A stretch of DNA of 64,000 bases from Albophoma yamanashiensis (Eukaryota > Ascomycota > Sordariomycetes > Hypocreales > Ophiocordycipitaceae), in assembly GCA_001600555.1 (NCBI GenBank), contig BCKH01000004.1:4094083-4158082 (forward strand), in the 5' to 3' direction. The notes beneath the pieces are model-generated. The model had not been told where the DNA came from. It saw nothing but the letters and a program-made list of their open reading frames with translations, and searched no databases. Both the position numbers and the translations under genes were made by a program. Of this stretch, positions 10,609 to 22,334 are shown in pieces; the stretch's first letter is position 1, and each line of letters opens with the position of its first letter.

Positions 10609-12713
10609 TCAGCCCTTTCTTGTCAAGTACGCCCAGAACAGCACCGTCATCCAGGCAACCCTCCACGTCGTTGTCCACAGCTCCCTCCCCAGCGCCCCAA
10701 GCGCGTGCCGCCCCCGTTCCGCCTTCCAACTCTTGCCGCCGTCGTAGAAATTGTCCTCGAGCTTGATTCGTGGCCCCCCGCCGCCGCCGTCTTCGCCCGC
10801 CCAGCCCCAGCGCACTTGCCTCTTCTTCTTGGATGACCAGCGGGCGCCGCCGTTGGCGTTTTCCGACGCGCTGCTCCGCAAGCCGGACGTCGCGCCCGCG
10901 GAGTGGGCCGACGGTACACCGTGATGGTGGTGGTGGTTGTTGCTGTTGTGGTATGCTGAGGAGTCGGGAGGCTCCGTCTTTGCCTTGTCTTTGAAGACAG
11001 GGAGGACGGCGCTGCTCCGCTCCGGTTCCAGCGCAAATGGCTCGAGATGAAGGACGGGGACGAGAAAGGCCCGTATGGCGAGCAGGACGACCGAGAGGAT
11101 GACGTACGTGACGTACTTCATGTACGTGTGGAACTGGTTCGGCAGCAGGCAGAGCTTCGTCTGCATCGTATCCTGGGGAGCTCTGGGGAGCGGCTTGCCG
11201 TCCGGGCCAACCGGGTTATAGAGGCTAACCATGACGAAGCCCGGCGTGGGGACCCCCATGGCCATGCTGAAGCTCTTGACGGTAATCTCCGGCACGTTGC
11301 CCTTGGAGCTGGAGTGGACCAGCTCGCAGTAGTCGTGGTCGTCGCCGGAGAAGACGTGGACAACGTTGCCGACACTCTTGATCAGCTTCACCGAGTCCTC
11401 CTCGCTCAGCACGTTTTGGTACTGGTAGCCTGCCGACACGCTAATGGCGTTGCGGTGATCGGGGATGACGGGGCCGACCTGGCCCTTGGCTGGCTTTGTA
11501 GGCGGCCAATGCTCGCGACGCGGGCCGCAGGGTGTTCCCGGGTCGCGATACAGCGGCACGTGGGTGAGGAGGATTGTGGGAAAGTCAGCTGCTTCGGGGC
11601 CAGGGTTCTTTGACCAGCGGGGCAGGTCTCCGTAGCCGGCGTCCTCGACCTCATGCTCGAACTTCATGTTTCTTCCGGTGTTGTGCCAGACACTGAGCTC
11701 CTCCTGGATTGCCATTTTCTTGGTGGCCTGGACCCCTTTCAAGAATTCGTTGACCGGCCCATATATCGGTTCCAAGTCGTGATTGTCTTTGAACGAGGAC
11801 GACCCAGCGCTCAGCGACACGGTATCCACGGATACAATGGTGTGGTTGCCGACAACGTCGACCCGGTTGACGTCGCCGAAAAAGGCACTGAAGCGGTCTC
11901 GCACGGGGACCTGGATCTGGGCGCCGAATCCCAGGTCGTGGTTCCCCGGCAAGCTTGCAACCAACTTCCTACCCCTCTGCCACGGCCCAGGCGCATCGCC
12001 GCCAGCATTCCAACCGCTGAAGAAGATGTCACTGAAGCGCTGGTACTCGCGCAGCCAGTAATCCTCGCCGTATTTACGGTGCCACTCCTCAACGTACTTC
12101 TTCTCCTCGCCCGATCGACCCTTGCCCCATTTCGGGTCGACAAAATTTCCCTTCCACGTCTTCCACTCGCGCCCGCCGTCGAACAGATCGCCGAGGAAGA
12201 ACAAGCTGTCCGGGTGCAGCTGTCGCTGGAGCGCCCGGTAGCTTCGCCGCATGTAGTTGTCGGTGATGAGCATCGTGAGCGGGTTCAGGGGCCACGGGCG
12301 GCCGGGGTACGAGTGAGGATCGATGATTTGCGGGTCGGCGACGAATATCAGATGGTGAGGGTTCGCATCTGGGGGCTGGGGATGGCCGAGTCAGCGACGA
12401 GAAGGCTCACATCACGCAGGCAGGGCGGACGTACCCATTTCTCCCAATTCCGCCACGCGCAGTCCTCGACCTTGCTGTCAAACACCCAGCGCTCCCCCCA
12501 CAGCAGGATGATCATCCACACGAGCACCAGCGCGTGCGGGACGCTCAGGAGCCGCCGCGGCTCCAGATTCCGGCGCGCCTGGTGCAGGGCGCTCACGGCG
12601 GCCCTGGTCGCGCGCCGCGTCCCCGGCCCACGCGACCACGTCGCCAGCCATCTCGCGCGCCGCAGGCCGGCGGCGTAGAGCTTGTGTAACATGGGCGCTT
12701 GACGGTGAGCCAT
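10609..12713 (-). CDS. CDC1: Cdc1/Ted1-type metallophosphoesterase
   Basis: Two exons, 12713-12435 and 12375-10609, encode 681 residues; the 59-nt intron (12434-12376) has GTACGT and CCCCAG ends and joins EKW to PPDANPHHLIF in phase 0. The calcineurin-like phosphoesterase motifs are all visible: FVADPQ (~residue 104), GDLFDGGREW (~155), PGNHD (~236), THVPLY (~370) and SGDDHDY (~440). One membrane helix precedes the domain (residues ~60-78), another follows it (~515-535), and a hydrophobic C-terminus may be a third. The arrangement is that of the ER/Golgi Cdc1/Ted1/PGAP5 group, which removes ethanolamine phosphate from GPI-anchor mannose and affects Mn2+ homeostasis and export of GPI proteins. 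A His run and Asn-rich linker occur near residue 570. An internal ATG eight codons in is an alternative start. Confidence 0.88.
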
Positions 12714-13482
12714 CGTCTATGTGTGCGCCGCCATAACAACCCCCGACACAGCGAGGTCCGCAGGAGTCGCCGCCAGCAGGCGGGTTGTGGGCAGACGGGG
12801 GGCCCGTCGATCGAACCGTCGATCGAAAAGTGGTCAGAGAGGCCGGGGTTGACGACGACGCGAACAAGGCTGCAGCGGAAGGCGCTCAATGCGAAGCGCT
12901 CAAGCGAATGGGTGCTGTCGGAAAGGGCACGCGCAGGAGCTGGGAGTGACAGCTGTTGGAAAGGGATGGAGTGGAGATGGAGATGGAGAAGCGACCCTGG
13001 CGGCTGGGTTGCTGGGAAGGTATTTTAGGCGCCGCCCTTGCCAGAGGCCACCCCCGGGATCCCGGGTGGAACCCCTGGCTCGGTGCCTGGCCCGACCTCG
13101 CCAATCCCCATCGCGCCCCCCTGGCTGCTTTCCTAGTGCCGGACAGCCGCGCCATTGGTCGGTAGGGGTTATGGCCGCCGGAGCCACAATGCGATTTCTC
13201 TTATACTACTACGTATCCGTACATACGTAGGTAGGTTACCTAGGTAGGTACCTTATTAGTTATTTACCTTGGTTGCCATATTCCGTGCAAGCTCGATGCC
13301 ATGTACACACAACTCTGCGCCTTCTCTCTCTCGCTCCTCTCCCCAGACACCATCAGATGCGTGGCCAGAATGGACGGTCGCCCATGGGCAAAACAATGCG
13401 ATAAATGCGATAATTGTAACTCAATGCATGGTCATCACGTCATGGCGGCCGTGAGAATCCCGGTCCGCTGTTCCCTTTTCCC
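12714..13482. other. Upstream region of CDC1 and 3' flank of the PhoD-like gene
   Basis: No gene was recognised. A short inverted motif TCGATCGAACCGTCGATCGA lies near 12808-12827. The stretch 13205-13255 contains clustered TACGTA and CCTAGGTAGGTA elements, including a 10-bp palindrome TACCTAGGTA at about 13237-13246. Confidence 0.5.
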
Positions 13483-16400
13483 TCAGCGTCTCGCGTACTC
13501 TTCCTCATCTTCCTCGGACTGCGTGTCCTCCTCGTTCTCGGCCGGCCTTGCCTTTGCCGGCTTCTTCTGGAGACTGAACAGCCTCTTCAGCCCGCTCGGT
13601 CTCGCCCGTGCCCCCTCTTGCGTCAGTTCATCCTCCGCCGGGTCGTATTCGTACTGCAGTCGAGGCACCAACAGTCGGTACGGCACCGTGATTCCCGCCG
13701 GGTCCTTGGCGTTGACCTCGACGTTCAAGGTAACGTCCAGTCCTCCTTCCAGGTCCACCTCGTACTTGTCGGCCTGGCGCTTCTGCTTTGTCGACAGCCC
13801 CGTTGGAGTTCTATGGAAGGGCCGCATGACGGGAGCGTCAGGTTCATTAGCCGGAAGAGGCGGTTGAGATCCGACCATTTGCGTATTTCCCCGCGGCCGC
13901 GCGGCAAAGTACGAATCGTCACCCTCCTCATACTCGTCATATTTGCCTCCACCACGGAGTCCAGAAGGCCGAGGTGCTCCAGCAGCATGGGCCGCGTGGC
14001 CGAAGTAGTCGTCCTCGTCGCTGTCATCACCCCACTGACCATTGATGCCGCCGTCGTCAGGGCGGCTCACGCTGCCACGCCGTCCAAATCCAAAGAGTCC
14101 TCGCCTCTGACTTTCGCCACTTCCCAGTGACAACGTTCTCGTCAGTTTTCCGGGCCGCTGGGGTTCAGAAGAGGCTCGTCGGGAGAAGCTGCGGAGGAGA
14201 CCCATGCCGCCCGACACTGGCGGTCGAGAATCTCGAACCGAGTCTCGCGCTCCATCAAATTGGCTCGGCCTAGTCTTACTCCGCGAAGAAAATCTCCGAA
14301 GAATGCCCCCTCTCGTGGCCGGCGGTGGGCTTGGGCTCCTATCATAAGCAGACAGCGGTGGGGTCGGGGGCGGCGTGGTTCCAGGCGACCATTGACGGAT
14401 AGAACACCAGTTTCTATGGGGGAGAAGGTGCTTGTTGTTCCTCGGCTTGCCATCAACCCCGTGCTGGAATAAGGGAATCATGCTCTCGTCGGTTTGCTTG
14501 TCGAAATGATGCACCTTGTTTCGCTTGTTGAGAACATCTGCCATCAAATCCGATGGCGGTTTGTTCGCCATGGCGGAGGATATGATGTTGACCATATACC
14601 TGGGGTCCCTGTGTTTGGCCAAGCCGAGTTTCGGGTTCGAGTAGAACTGACCAGCCGCGGCCAGATGCACGTCACCGCTAGGTACAACTGTCAGCAAGCA
14701 AGAAACGTGGCGCTGTAAACCGCTGCAGCCTCACCTCAACAACGTGATTCTGAGTGACTTGTCAATAGCCAAGTCCTGTAAATCTTCGACAATGATGCTG
14801 CGCTCGTGCTTATGGCTCTTGGCCGTCCAGTGGTCGTTCAGGTCGTCAAGAACTTCAGCCCCGCCGTCAATGTCATTGAGAGCTTTGCCAAAAACTCCAG
14901 TTCTGCCCAAAGCCTTGACCGGATTCATGAGTCTCGATGTCAAGCTAAACCTGTCAGCAAAGAATCCACGCTTCTCGTCTGTCATGCATCGGGATGACTC
15001 ACATATTCTCCAGCCACACCAGTCGTGGGTAGGCGATGGGAACGGCGAGCAGCACGAGGAGGTGCTCGACTTGACCCCGTCTAACTTCGGCGTACAGACG
15101 GTTCATGATCTTCTCCCATGTTTTGTAGTGAATCACGTCTTGCTCGGTCCTCTCTGTTCGGCAGTCGACAGCGAGCAGCGCAACTTTTCCACCCAGAGAC
15201 ACAAACAAGCTGCGGCTCAGTTCGTTGATGTAAGGGCCAGGTTGAAGCCCCAGGACCCAGCTGGGTTCCGAATTTTCCGTCTCGGTGACCAGGCTCTGGT
15301 GTTGGAACAGCATATAATACTTGAAAGCTACTGCTCCAAGCCCGCAGAACACGGGAGACTCCATGTCGCGATGAGGATAGGAGCCGTAGCCATCAAATAT
15401 GTCTTGGTCGTCGTACATGTTGACCATGGGTATCTGAGAGTTGGCCAGCCCAAACAGTCCCTGGGAAAACCACGTGCAATAGCGCTCTAGGAAGAACTCT
15501 TCCATCTCGTTCTGCATCTCAGCGGTAAAAGGCGCGTCATGCTTGTGGAGGGGGTTCCTGATATCGAGCCACTCATCAAACAGCTCACATTCGTATCCGA
15601 CGCAGTCATTGTAAATCTGATCACCGCCACCAATCATGACGTGGAACGGCTGCGTCTGATGCGTGTTCAGCACGTCTCGCCACATCGGGTCCGGTCCGCT
15701 CAGCTCATCTGGCTTGACGCTGGCGCTGAAGCCGTTGCAGCTGTAGAACATGATGTTCATGGCTTGCTCTCTAGCTGGAACCCAGAATCCCATGCAGGGT
15801 CCCCGGTTGATGCGGTAGGCAATTCGCTGCTGCTTATCGTGCAGTTCGACTTCGACGTTGAACCGCCAGAAGGTGCAGCCGCGTTCGACATGAAGACGGA
15901 AGCCTCTCACGTCCTTGTACTTCTGCACCTTTTCGCCATCGATGCCAACGGCCTTTCTCCGACGAGCAAAAGACCCCGGAAGGTCTGCCGAGCCATCTGA
16001 AGGTGCCACATCAGGGGGGCTCCTCTTTGTCTCGAAGAGTCCATTGTCGGTTTCGTCGCGGGACAGATCCTCGGCTTCGTCCAAGTGCTCCACGGGTCGC
16101 ACATACAGAGTTTCGCCCTTTCGGCCCATCTTTGGATGGCCAGCAATTGGGTCGACGTACTCCGCTGGCAAGTCTCCATTGACCTGATGCGGGGGCGGTG
16201 GCAGCAGCGCAACATCCTGGACGAACAGACGGAGTGTCGGAGCAATCTCGTACGAAGACTCGGAGTCTTTGGTGACGATCATAATGCTGCCTCTCCATAT
16301 CTCCCGCTCGGAGACAGACGGAGTCCTCGTCGGAAACTTTTCTCGACGAATTCCGCAGTATCTGATGAGCGGGCCGCATTTGAGATGCAGTGGTGGCTTG

Positions 16401-18358
16401 AAACGAGTAGTTGCTCCTATCTCGGTCAGTTGGCGACTCCGCTGGTTCGGACAAAGGAACGCACCATTCGCATCATCATACTCTCCGTCGAAAGCCTCAG
16501 CCTTCCTCTGCCTCGATGTGTGGCTGCTGCTTCGGCCTCGGGCACCATTTTCCCACCAAGTCTTGCTCTTATCAGTCGTGGGCAGCAGGTCGGTGCTGAG
16601 ATCCAAAAGCGCTCCTGAGAGAGTCCCAGTCGTGCCCTTCTTCCACTCGTCCAACCACAACGGCGGCTGGTACAAACCGTCTCCAGGTTTCATGTCTACG
16701 CGTTTATGCTGTACCACTTCGGAAACGGGATGCTCGCCGGATTCTTCGGAGAACTGGCCACTATCCTGCCCTTCCAGCCGCCTTCGTGCCGCCGCATTGT
16801 CTTGGGGTATTTGTCTCGTCGTCTCAATCTCTTTCTCTCGACCCACTTCCCGGGGCCTCGGTACCATCGTAACCTTCTCTTCGGGAAATCCGTGCGCTCC
16901 ACCGTATATAGGCTCCGTAACGCGACGTTGAATCCCGTGAACGGGCTCCTGCGCGGTCCCCTTTCGGTAGTCGAGGCTCCCGCTACCGATCAAGGGATGC
17001 CTTGGGTCCGTTGAAGCAGGTATGGGAGGGAGTTCTTTGTTCCGAGCCGATAAGGGAATAACCTTGGGAGCAATTTCAGCAGGGGACGCCAGCACGCCGC
17101 CTTGGGTCTGCTGATACCGGAGCCCTCCAGGCGGCTCTTTTCTTAACTTGTTGCTCCCACTCCGCGTCAGAGAGAAGCCGCCACCGCTCATGGTGGGCGC
17201 TGCTGGACCTGGACCTGTCTCTGCCTTGGCTAAAGAGGCCTCATTTCGCGCAGCGCGCTCACGGAAGCTCAGGTTTCGCTTCGGGACCTCAGACTTATCA
17301 TCAAGCGGTCTGTGAGGCGGGACCTTTTCCTGAGGCGGTGCAATATCGTACCCGTCGTCAACTCGCTCATGGGGTGGAAATTGCGCGAGCAGGTCGCCTC
17401 GAGCAGGCGGGTGCTCCCGAGTGGACGGCGCTCTGCGCATGGCAACTCCTTGCGCTATAGGAGCTGCTGCATGCATCGCAACCGCTGGTTGGGTTGGTGC
17501 TGCTTGACTGGCATCGTGCTCGGAGAATTGGTGCTGGTCGATAGGCCGGCTTTGTTGGCCAAGAGGCAGGTCGCCAGCTTTCATCGCAGCTCTCTGCCTG
17601 GCTCGTTGCTCCGCTGCCTCCACCCGGGCTCTCTTTTCCTCCTTCGTCATGCTATCGAGCGTCAGCTCAAGCCTTTGCAGAGGTGATCGGTCGTTTGCGA
17701 ACTTTCTGCGGCGCTCCGATGCCCCCGTAACAGACGATCTCCTTGCCTGCGCAGGCATATATTGAGGAGCTGCGACCATGTCTCTCCTTGCGGACACATC
17801 GTGGACCGCCCGCTGAGAGGCGCCCGCATCGTGCCCCGCTGCATAGTGTTCTTCAGAGCCCATTTCCTCTCCCAAGACGTGAGGAGCACCGCGCGGCTGA
17901 GGAGGTCCGGTGCTTGCAGGAGCATTGTAGGTATAGGATAGCCCGCCATTACCGTGTGGATGGCGGTAGCTGACGGGTGGGCCTCGAGGCACGTCTGGCG
18001 CAGCCGGCGGAGTCGCAGTGGAAGGGACGTCATAGTCGGTGGACCTGCGATTTGAACGAGACATGTGCTCATGCGCATCCAAGACTGGCTCCTCCTGGCC
18101 CGTGCCTCGCTGGTACGAAGGGGGCCTGGGAGCCAAACCCTGGGCAGCGAAACTCGACGCTGCGGGCGAGTGAGGACTGAAGGTCGACTCGGTGTTTGTT
18201 GTCTGGACCGAAGCTCGGTTGGTCTTGCGGGGAGGCTGGGCATCCAAAGATTGACGGTGGTCAGGTGGCGGGTAGTCGTCATACAGGTCAGTGGACGTCC
18301 GCCGCTGCTCCCTGGTGGCCTTGGGGTCGGGAAGATGACCCCAGTACGGCGCGGACAT
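13483..18358 (-). CDS. PhoD-like phosphatase with long disordered flanks
   Basis: Exons 18358-15003, 14944-14735 and 14677-13483 encode 1586 residues. The introns of 58 and 57 nt have GTGAGT/TTTAG and GTGAGG/CCTAG ends and restore WLEN-ILTSRLMNP and LRITLL-SGDVHLAA. A further 48-nt in-frame intron (16464-16417, GTGCGT...ATAG, with CTGAC branch site) probably exists, shortening the protein to 1570 residues. The first ~560 residues are Pro, Ser and Arg rich and likely disordered. The PhoD-like metallophosphatase region runs from about residue 840 to 1250 with IGGGDQIYND, MYDDQDIFDG and SGDVHLA, which hold likely metal ligands. The C-terminal ~300 residues are again Ser/Arg rich and acidic. There is no signal peptide, unlike secreted PhoD alkaline phosphatases, so it is likely cytosolic. 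Substrate unknown. Confidence 0.85.
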
Positions 18359-20962
18359 GATGCTCTCGTAAATCAGCGAAGGGAATGGGTGACAGTCAAA
18401 ACGTGCGAGGCCAAGAAGGTGTGCAATAATATGTACAGGGTGCTTGTGTGTGTGGGAGAAAAGGTCAGGCGTTGGACATAGCCGAAGCTTTCTTGTTTCG
18501 TATCATCAGCGCCAGCCAGCTCAACGCACGGGACTCATGCAAGCTGCCATGCTAGTCGATGCTGCGCAGACAATCGGTGTAATCGAAGCCCTGCAGGCCG
18601 CAGCAGGCAAGAAAGTGGAAGGGTTCTCGACCTCGATTGCTAGAGCAGTCCAGCAAGGATTCGAAGGTGCCTGGCACAGGAGTTGACGAAGCTGCCGGGA
18701 CTCGTCAAGGTGGAAACCGGGTCGGCTCCGCAGAAGGTCTCACTGGCGCGCCATTGCTCTGTTTTTGGGGTTCGTGCTGGGCACCAATGGGTCGGGGGCT
18801 GGTAGCGCTGAAAGAAGCGGTCGGTGAGGAGGCTCGAATGTCGGAGTGGGGGGCAGGACAACTACGAGTACGAGCGGTGCTGGAAAACGGGTGGCTGGAG
18901 AGCCTGACGACGGAGGGATGCAAGCGAGCCGACAAGGTCGACTACGAGGCTGGGAACAGGGGTGGTTTAGAAGGGGCGGGTTGAGCGATAACTGGGCGGC
19001 GGCGCACAGACAACCCGGAGGGAACGGCGCCTTACGGGTGCGGAACGTTGTACGTAGTATTCGTGCTCTACGGAGTACGGAGTAGACGTCGTGGTACTCT
19101 AATCGTGGAGCACAGACTTGTCGATGTGAGCAAATGCTGGACGACATGATGCTCAAGCGAGGTGTTAGTGCAATAATTTCGGGGCGCCCAATTGACTCCA
19201 CTAGACCAATATGCGGGAAGGCCCGACGAGCCGCCCCAAACGCCTCGAGGCTGGCGGCGTAGACGACGGTAGCGACTACTGACATCATCAAACGGCCCCA
19301 AATGTCGAGATTGCAGCGTCTGGAACTTCGGTGCAGCCCGGAAAGAAGTAGAGGACATCAATTGGATTATTCTTCTCGTATAGAACGTCGGCCGCATTCA
19401 TAACGCCCCCTTGAATGCCGCGATGTAACCGACTTACTTATGTAGGGTAGTCCAAATCCAGAGCGGTGTAAGCAGACATCTTCAGGCTTTTACGTATGGG
19501 AAGCGCGGATGTTCGAGCTTCGGTTTTAACATTTGGGAAATCTTCTATGACTGGTGCACAGCGTATAATTCTCTTCTGTGGTTAGTATTTTGTCCAGCGT
19601 AGGTTGCTTGTTGATTTGGAGTCGAGAAATTCAGCCAGTGCTTGAGGCGCCCTGGTGTATCCAACACATAGACAGGAAATGCCACTTTGAAAAAAAAAAG
19701 TTCTCAAGAGAATAATGTAATCTACTTAAACAATCGCGCAAACCCCAAATCTTTGACGTTTTACATGCATGTTTGTCGCATGTATCCTGCACGTAACTAC
19801 CGTAGCAACCAGAGTCATGTCAGGAGTATGGCAGAATGTCAAAACCAAGCAGCCAAGCAGCCAAGCAAATTGATGGGTTATGGACTGGTACTGGATTTCA
19901 TTTTTTTATTTCCTGAGTATTGATAATTGGACAGGCATCACGCAACATTTGGTTGGCGGGAGAAAAATGTGCAACTTCGAATACTCAGAGCGTGATTTTT
20001 GTGTTTGTCGGTGAGCACATGGCTCCGGGTTTAAGTTCACAATCCAGTATATTGAAAAAGCCGTGAAAGTATCCCAGAGGACAAGTCAGGAGAAGTTACC
20101 TGACGACCCGCTCGACAATCATTATCATCTTCCGTTGCTCTCGTGGCAGCTTGCGGCCATGCTCGAAAATGCTGACGGCCGGAGGAACAGAACAAGCCGA
20201 TTCGGCGCTTATGAGAAGGCAATGCAATTCCAGCCAGTTCATCTTGGATCCGGAATCATATTTGTGAGAATTCGCTGTCTAGGAATTGATTCTCTGACAA
20301 GTCGCTCTAAAAAGCAAGGTAAAGGTAGCGGGAAAGCTGACATGGACCAGAGCTCACTGAAGTCAGCATATCGGGCTATCTGCAGTCCCCTGCAAACCCA
20401 TATTAGCCACGTGAATGAAGAATTTCAATCACAGCTAGTCACTCAATGGTTCTTTCTATCAATTCGCAGCATCACAAATTGACAAGTTCGATTTTCGACA
20501 CCCAAGTAAGTTGCCATTGACCGGAAGTGGCTTGACTGGCTGCCGTGGCGGCGTGGCTGTGGCTGTGGCGGCTGCGCTTAGCATTGATGCCTTATTGGCG
20601 AGGCAGAAAACTTCATTGGTCCTGCCGCACCTAGCGAGCGCCTCCAAACGCTCCTGACAAAGAACGGAAATTTTGTGGCTCGGCCATTGACCCCGGAGAC
20701 CCTCGCAACTTCCGCATACGATTTATCGTCATCTTCCCTCAACCCTCCCGACCACGCGAGCAGATCTTTGCCTGGAGCAAAGTTGCGTCGACGATTCATC
20801 CGAGCACGAAATATTCCGAATATTTCGTCCACGTCCCCTCCTGCCGCGATACCCGGCCGCCATTAGCATTCGAGCTTGGCCTTGCGGTTCCAACAGCCCG
20901 CCGCACCACTGCATCTGCATCAAGGCAGCCCACCACTGAACAACAGCCAGCCCACAGACACG
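18359..20962. other. Intergenic region with GC-poor core
   Basis: The left part is the upstream region of the PhoD-like gene, the right part the promoter of eIF4E. The core from about 19430 to 20480 is clearly GC-poor, with A-runs (near 19689) and T-runs (near 19905). A doubled TACGGAGTA element lies at about 19068-19083. A 139-codon frame at 20063-20482 starts only with GTG and has no family resemblance. No RNA gene was recognised. Confidence 0.5.
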
Positions 20963-21846
20963 ATGGCTGCTACGGCGACCGAGACCCCCAACATGGATCA
21001 GCAGGTCGATCTGTCGACGATCCCCATCTCGCCCAACGGCAAGGAAGAGGCTGCTGATGCCAAGAGCGACAAGCCCGTCACGGTCTTCCACGACAAGGAC
21101 AACTTCAACGTCAAGCACCCTCTGCAGAACAAGTGGACGCTGTGGTTCACCAAGCCTCCCACCGGCAAGGTAACGCCCGCTAGTCGTTGATTGTGGCGTC
21201 GAATAGCCATGCTGACCGCATGTAGGGCGACAACTGGAACGACCTGCTTAAGGAGGTCATCACATTTGACTCGGTTGAGGAGTTCTGGGGCGTATATGTG
21301 AGTCATGGACGCACCAGCCGGATGTGTCTCGCCAATTTCTGACTCTCCTATTTGCAGAACAATGTCGCACCCGTCTCCGAGCTTCCCCAGAAGGCCGACT
21401 ACCACCTCTTCAAGGCTGGCGTGCGACCCGAGTGGGAGGACCCCCAGAACAAGCACGGCGGCAAGTGGTCGTACCAGTACAAGGACAAGCGCAACGTCGA
21501 CGTCGACCGCCTCTGGCTGCAGGTCATGATGGGCGCCATAGGCGAGACCCTCGAGGAGGAAAATGATGGTGAGGTCATGGGCGTCGTCGTGAACGTCCGC
21601 AAGGCCTTCTACCGTATCGGCGTTTGGACCCGCACCGTCGGCAAGAGCATTCCGGGCCGTGGTGATGGCGATGTCGCCGGTGGCAAGGGCCGCAGCACCG
21701 AGAAGGGCAAGGAGATCCTCATGGCGATCGGCCGGCGGGTCAAGGAAGTCCTGGAGCTGCCGTCCACGGAGCAGGTCGAGTTCTCCGGCCACACCGACAG
21801 TGCGCACGCGGGATCTACGAGAGCTAAGGCTAAGTACACGGTATGA
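20963..21846 (+). CDS. eIF4E: Translation initiation factor eIF4E (mRNA cap-binding protein)
   Basis: Three exons (20963-21169, 21226-21297, 21358-21846) encode 255 residues. The introns are 56 and 60 nt with GTAACG/TGTAG and GTGAGT/TTGCAG ends, both phase 0. The protein shows the eIF4E fold signatures: HPLQNKWTLWF, VEEFWGVYNN, RPEWEDPQNKHGGKW and DRLWLQVMMGAIGE, supplying the conserved tryptophans that stack on m7G and the basic GKW/KDKRN surface. Residues 1-45 are a variable tail. The end VEFSGHTDSAHAGSTRAK is typical of filamentous fungi. It acts in the cytoplasm, binding the cap and recruiting eIF4G. The ATG at 20963 (ACACGATGG) is the first in frame and gives the usual N-terminus. Confidence 0.93.
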
Positions 21847-22334
21847 GTGCGGGTAGCGGCGTTGTGAAGAGGGCAGGAGGAATGAGATTGACGACCTGAT
21901 ACCCGGTAGCTCCATCCCGTCGGCTCCAGCTCTTCCATCTCGACGTATCGTGCTTTGATTGATGGCTGGCGGGAGGTGGCGAGGGCTTTGTGGCTCATGT
22001 GCTCGGACCAGTCGTTTGGTCCAGCTGCTGATGATACTCATGGCATCGTTCCTGCAAAGTGTAATTTCATGGCGGCGTTGCTCGGACGCTCTTCTGTTAT
22101 TTCCCAAGTTGCGGCATACGGCACATTAGCAGATAATACGGCTTAGAGGGGCCATTGAAACAAGGCAAAATTATATTTCAGATGACTGGCCGCGACACAT
22201 GTCCGCGTGCGCGGTCGACGCTGATAGAAACACATCCAACCACGCTGCATGAGGAGGCGTGCAAGCGTCCCGGCAAAATATGGTACAGTTTCATACGCGA
22301 TGGGGGTGGCACCTACGCCTCGCCCTGGCGACTC
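21847..22334. other. Convergent intergenic region
   Basis: The 3' flanks of eIF4E and of the synthetase gene meet here. Nothing else was recognised; AATTATATTTCA near 22168 is a possible processing element for eIF4E. Confidence 0.5.

Noticed and set aside
20063..20482. 139-codon frame upstream of eIF4E
   Set aside because: It starts only at GTG, lies in GC-poor DNA and has no protein-family resemblance.
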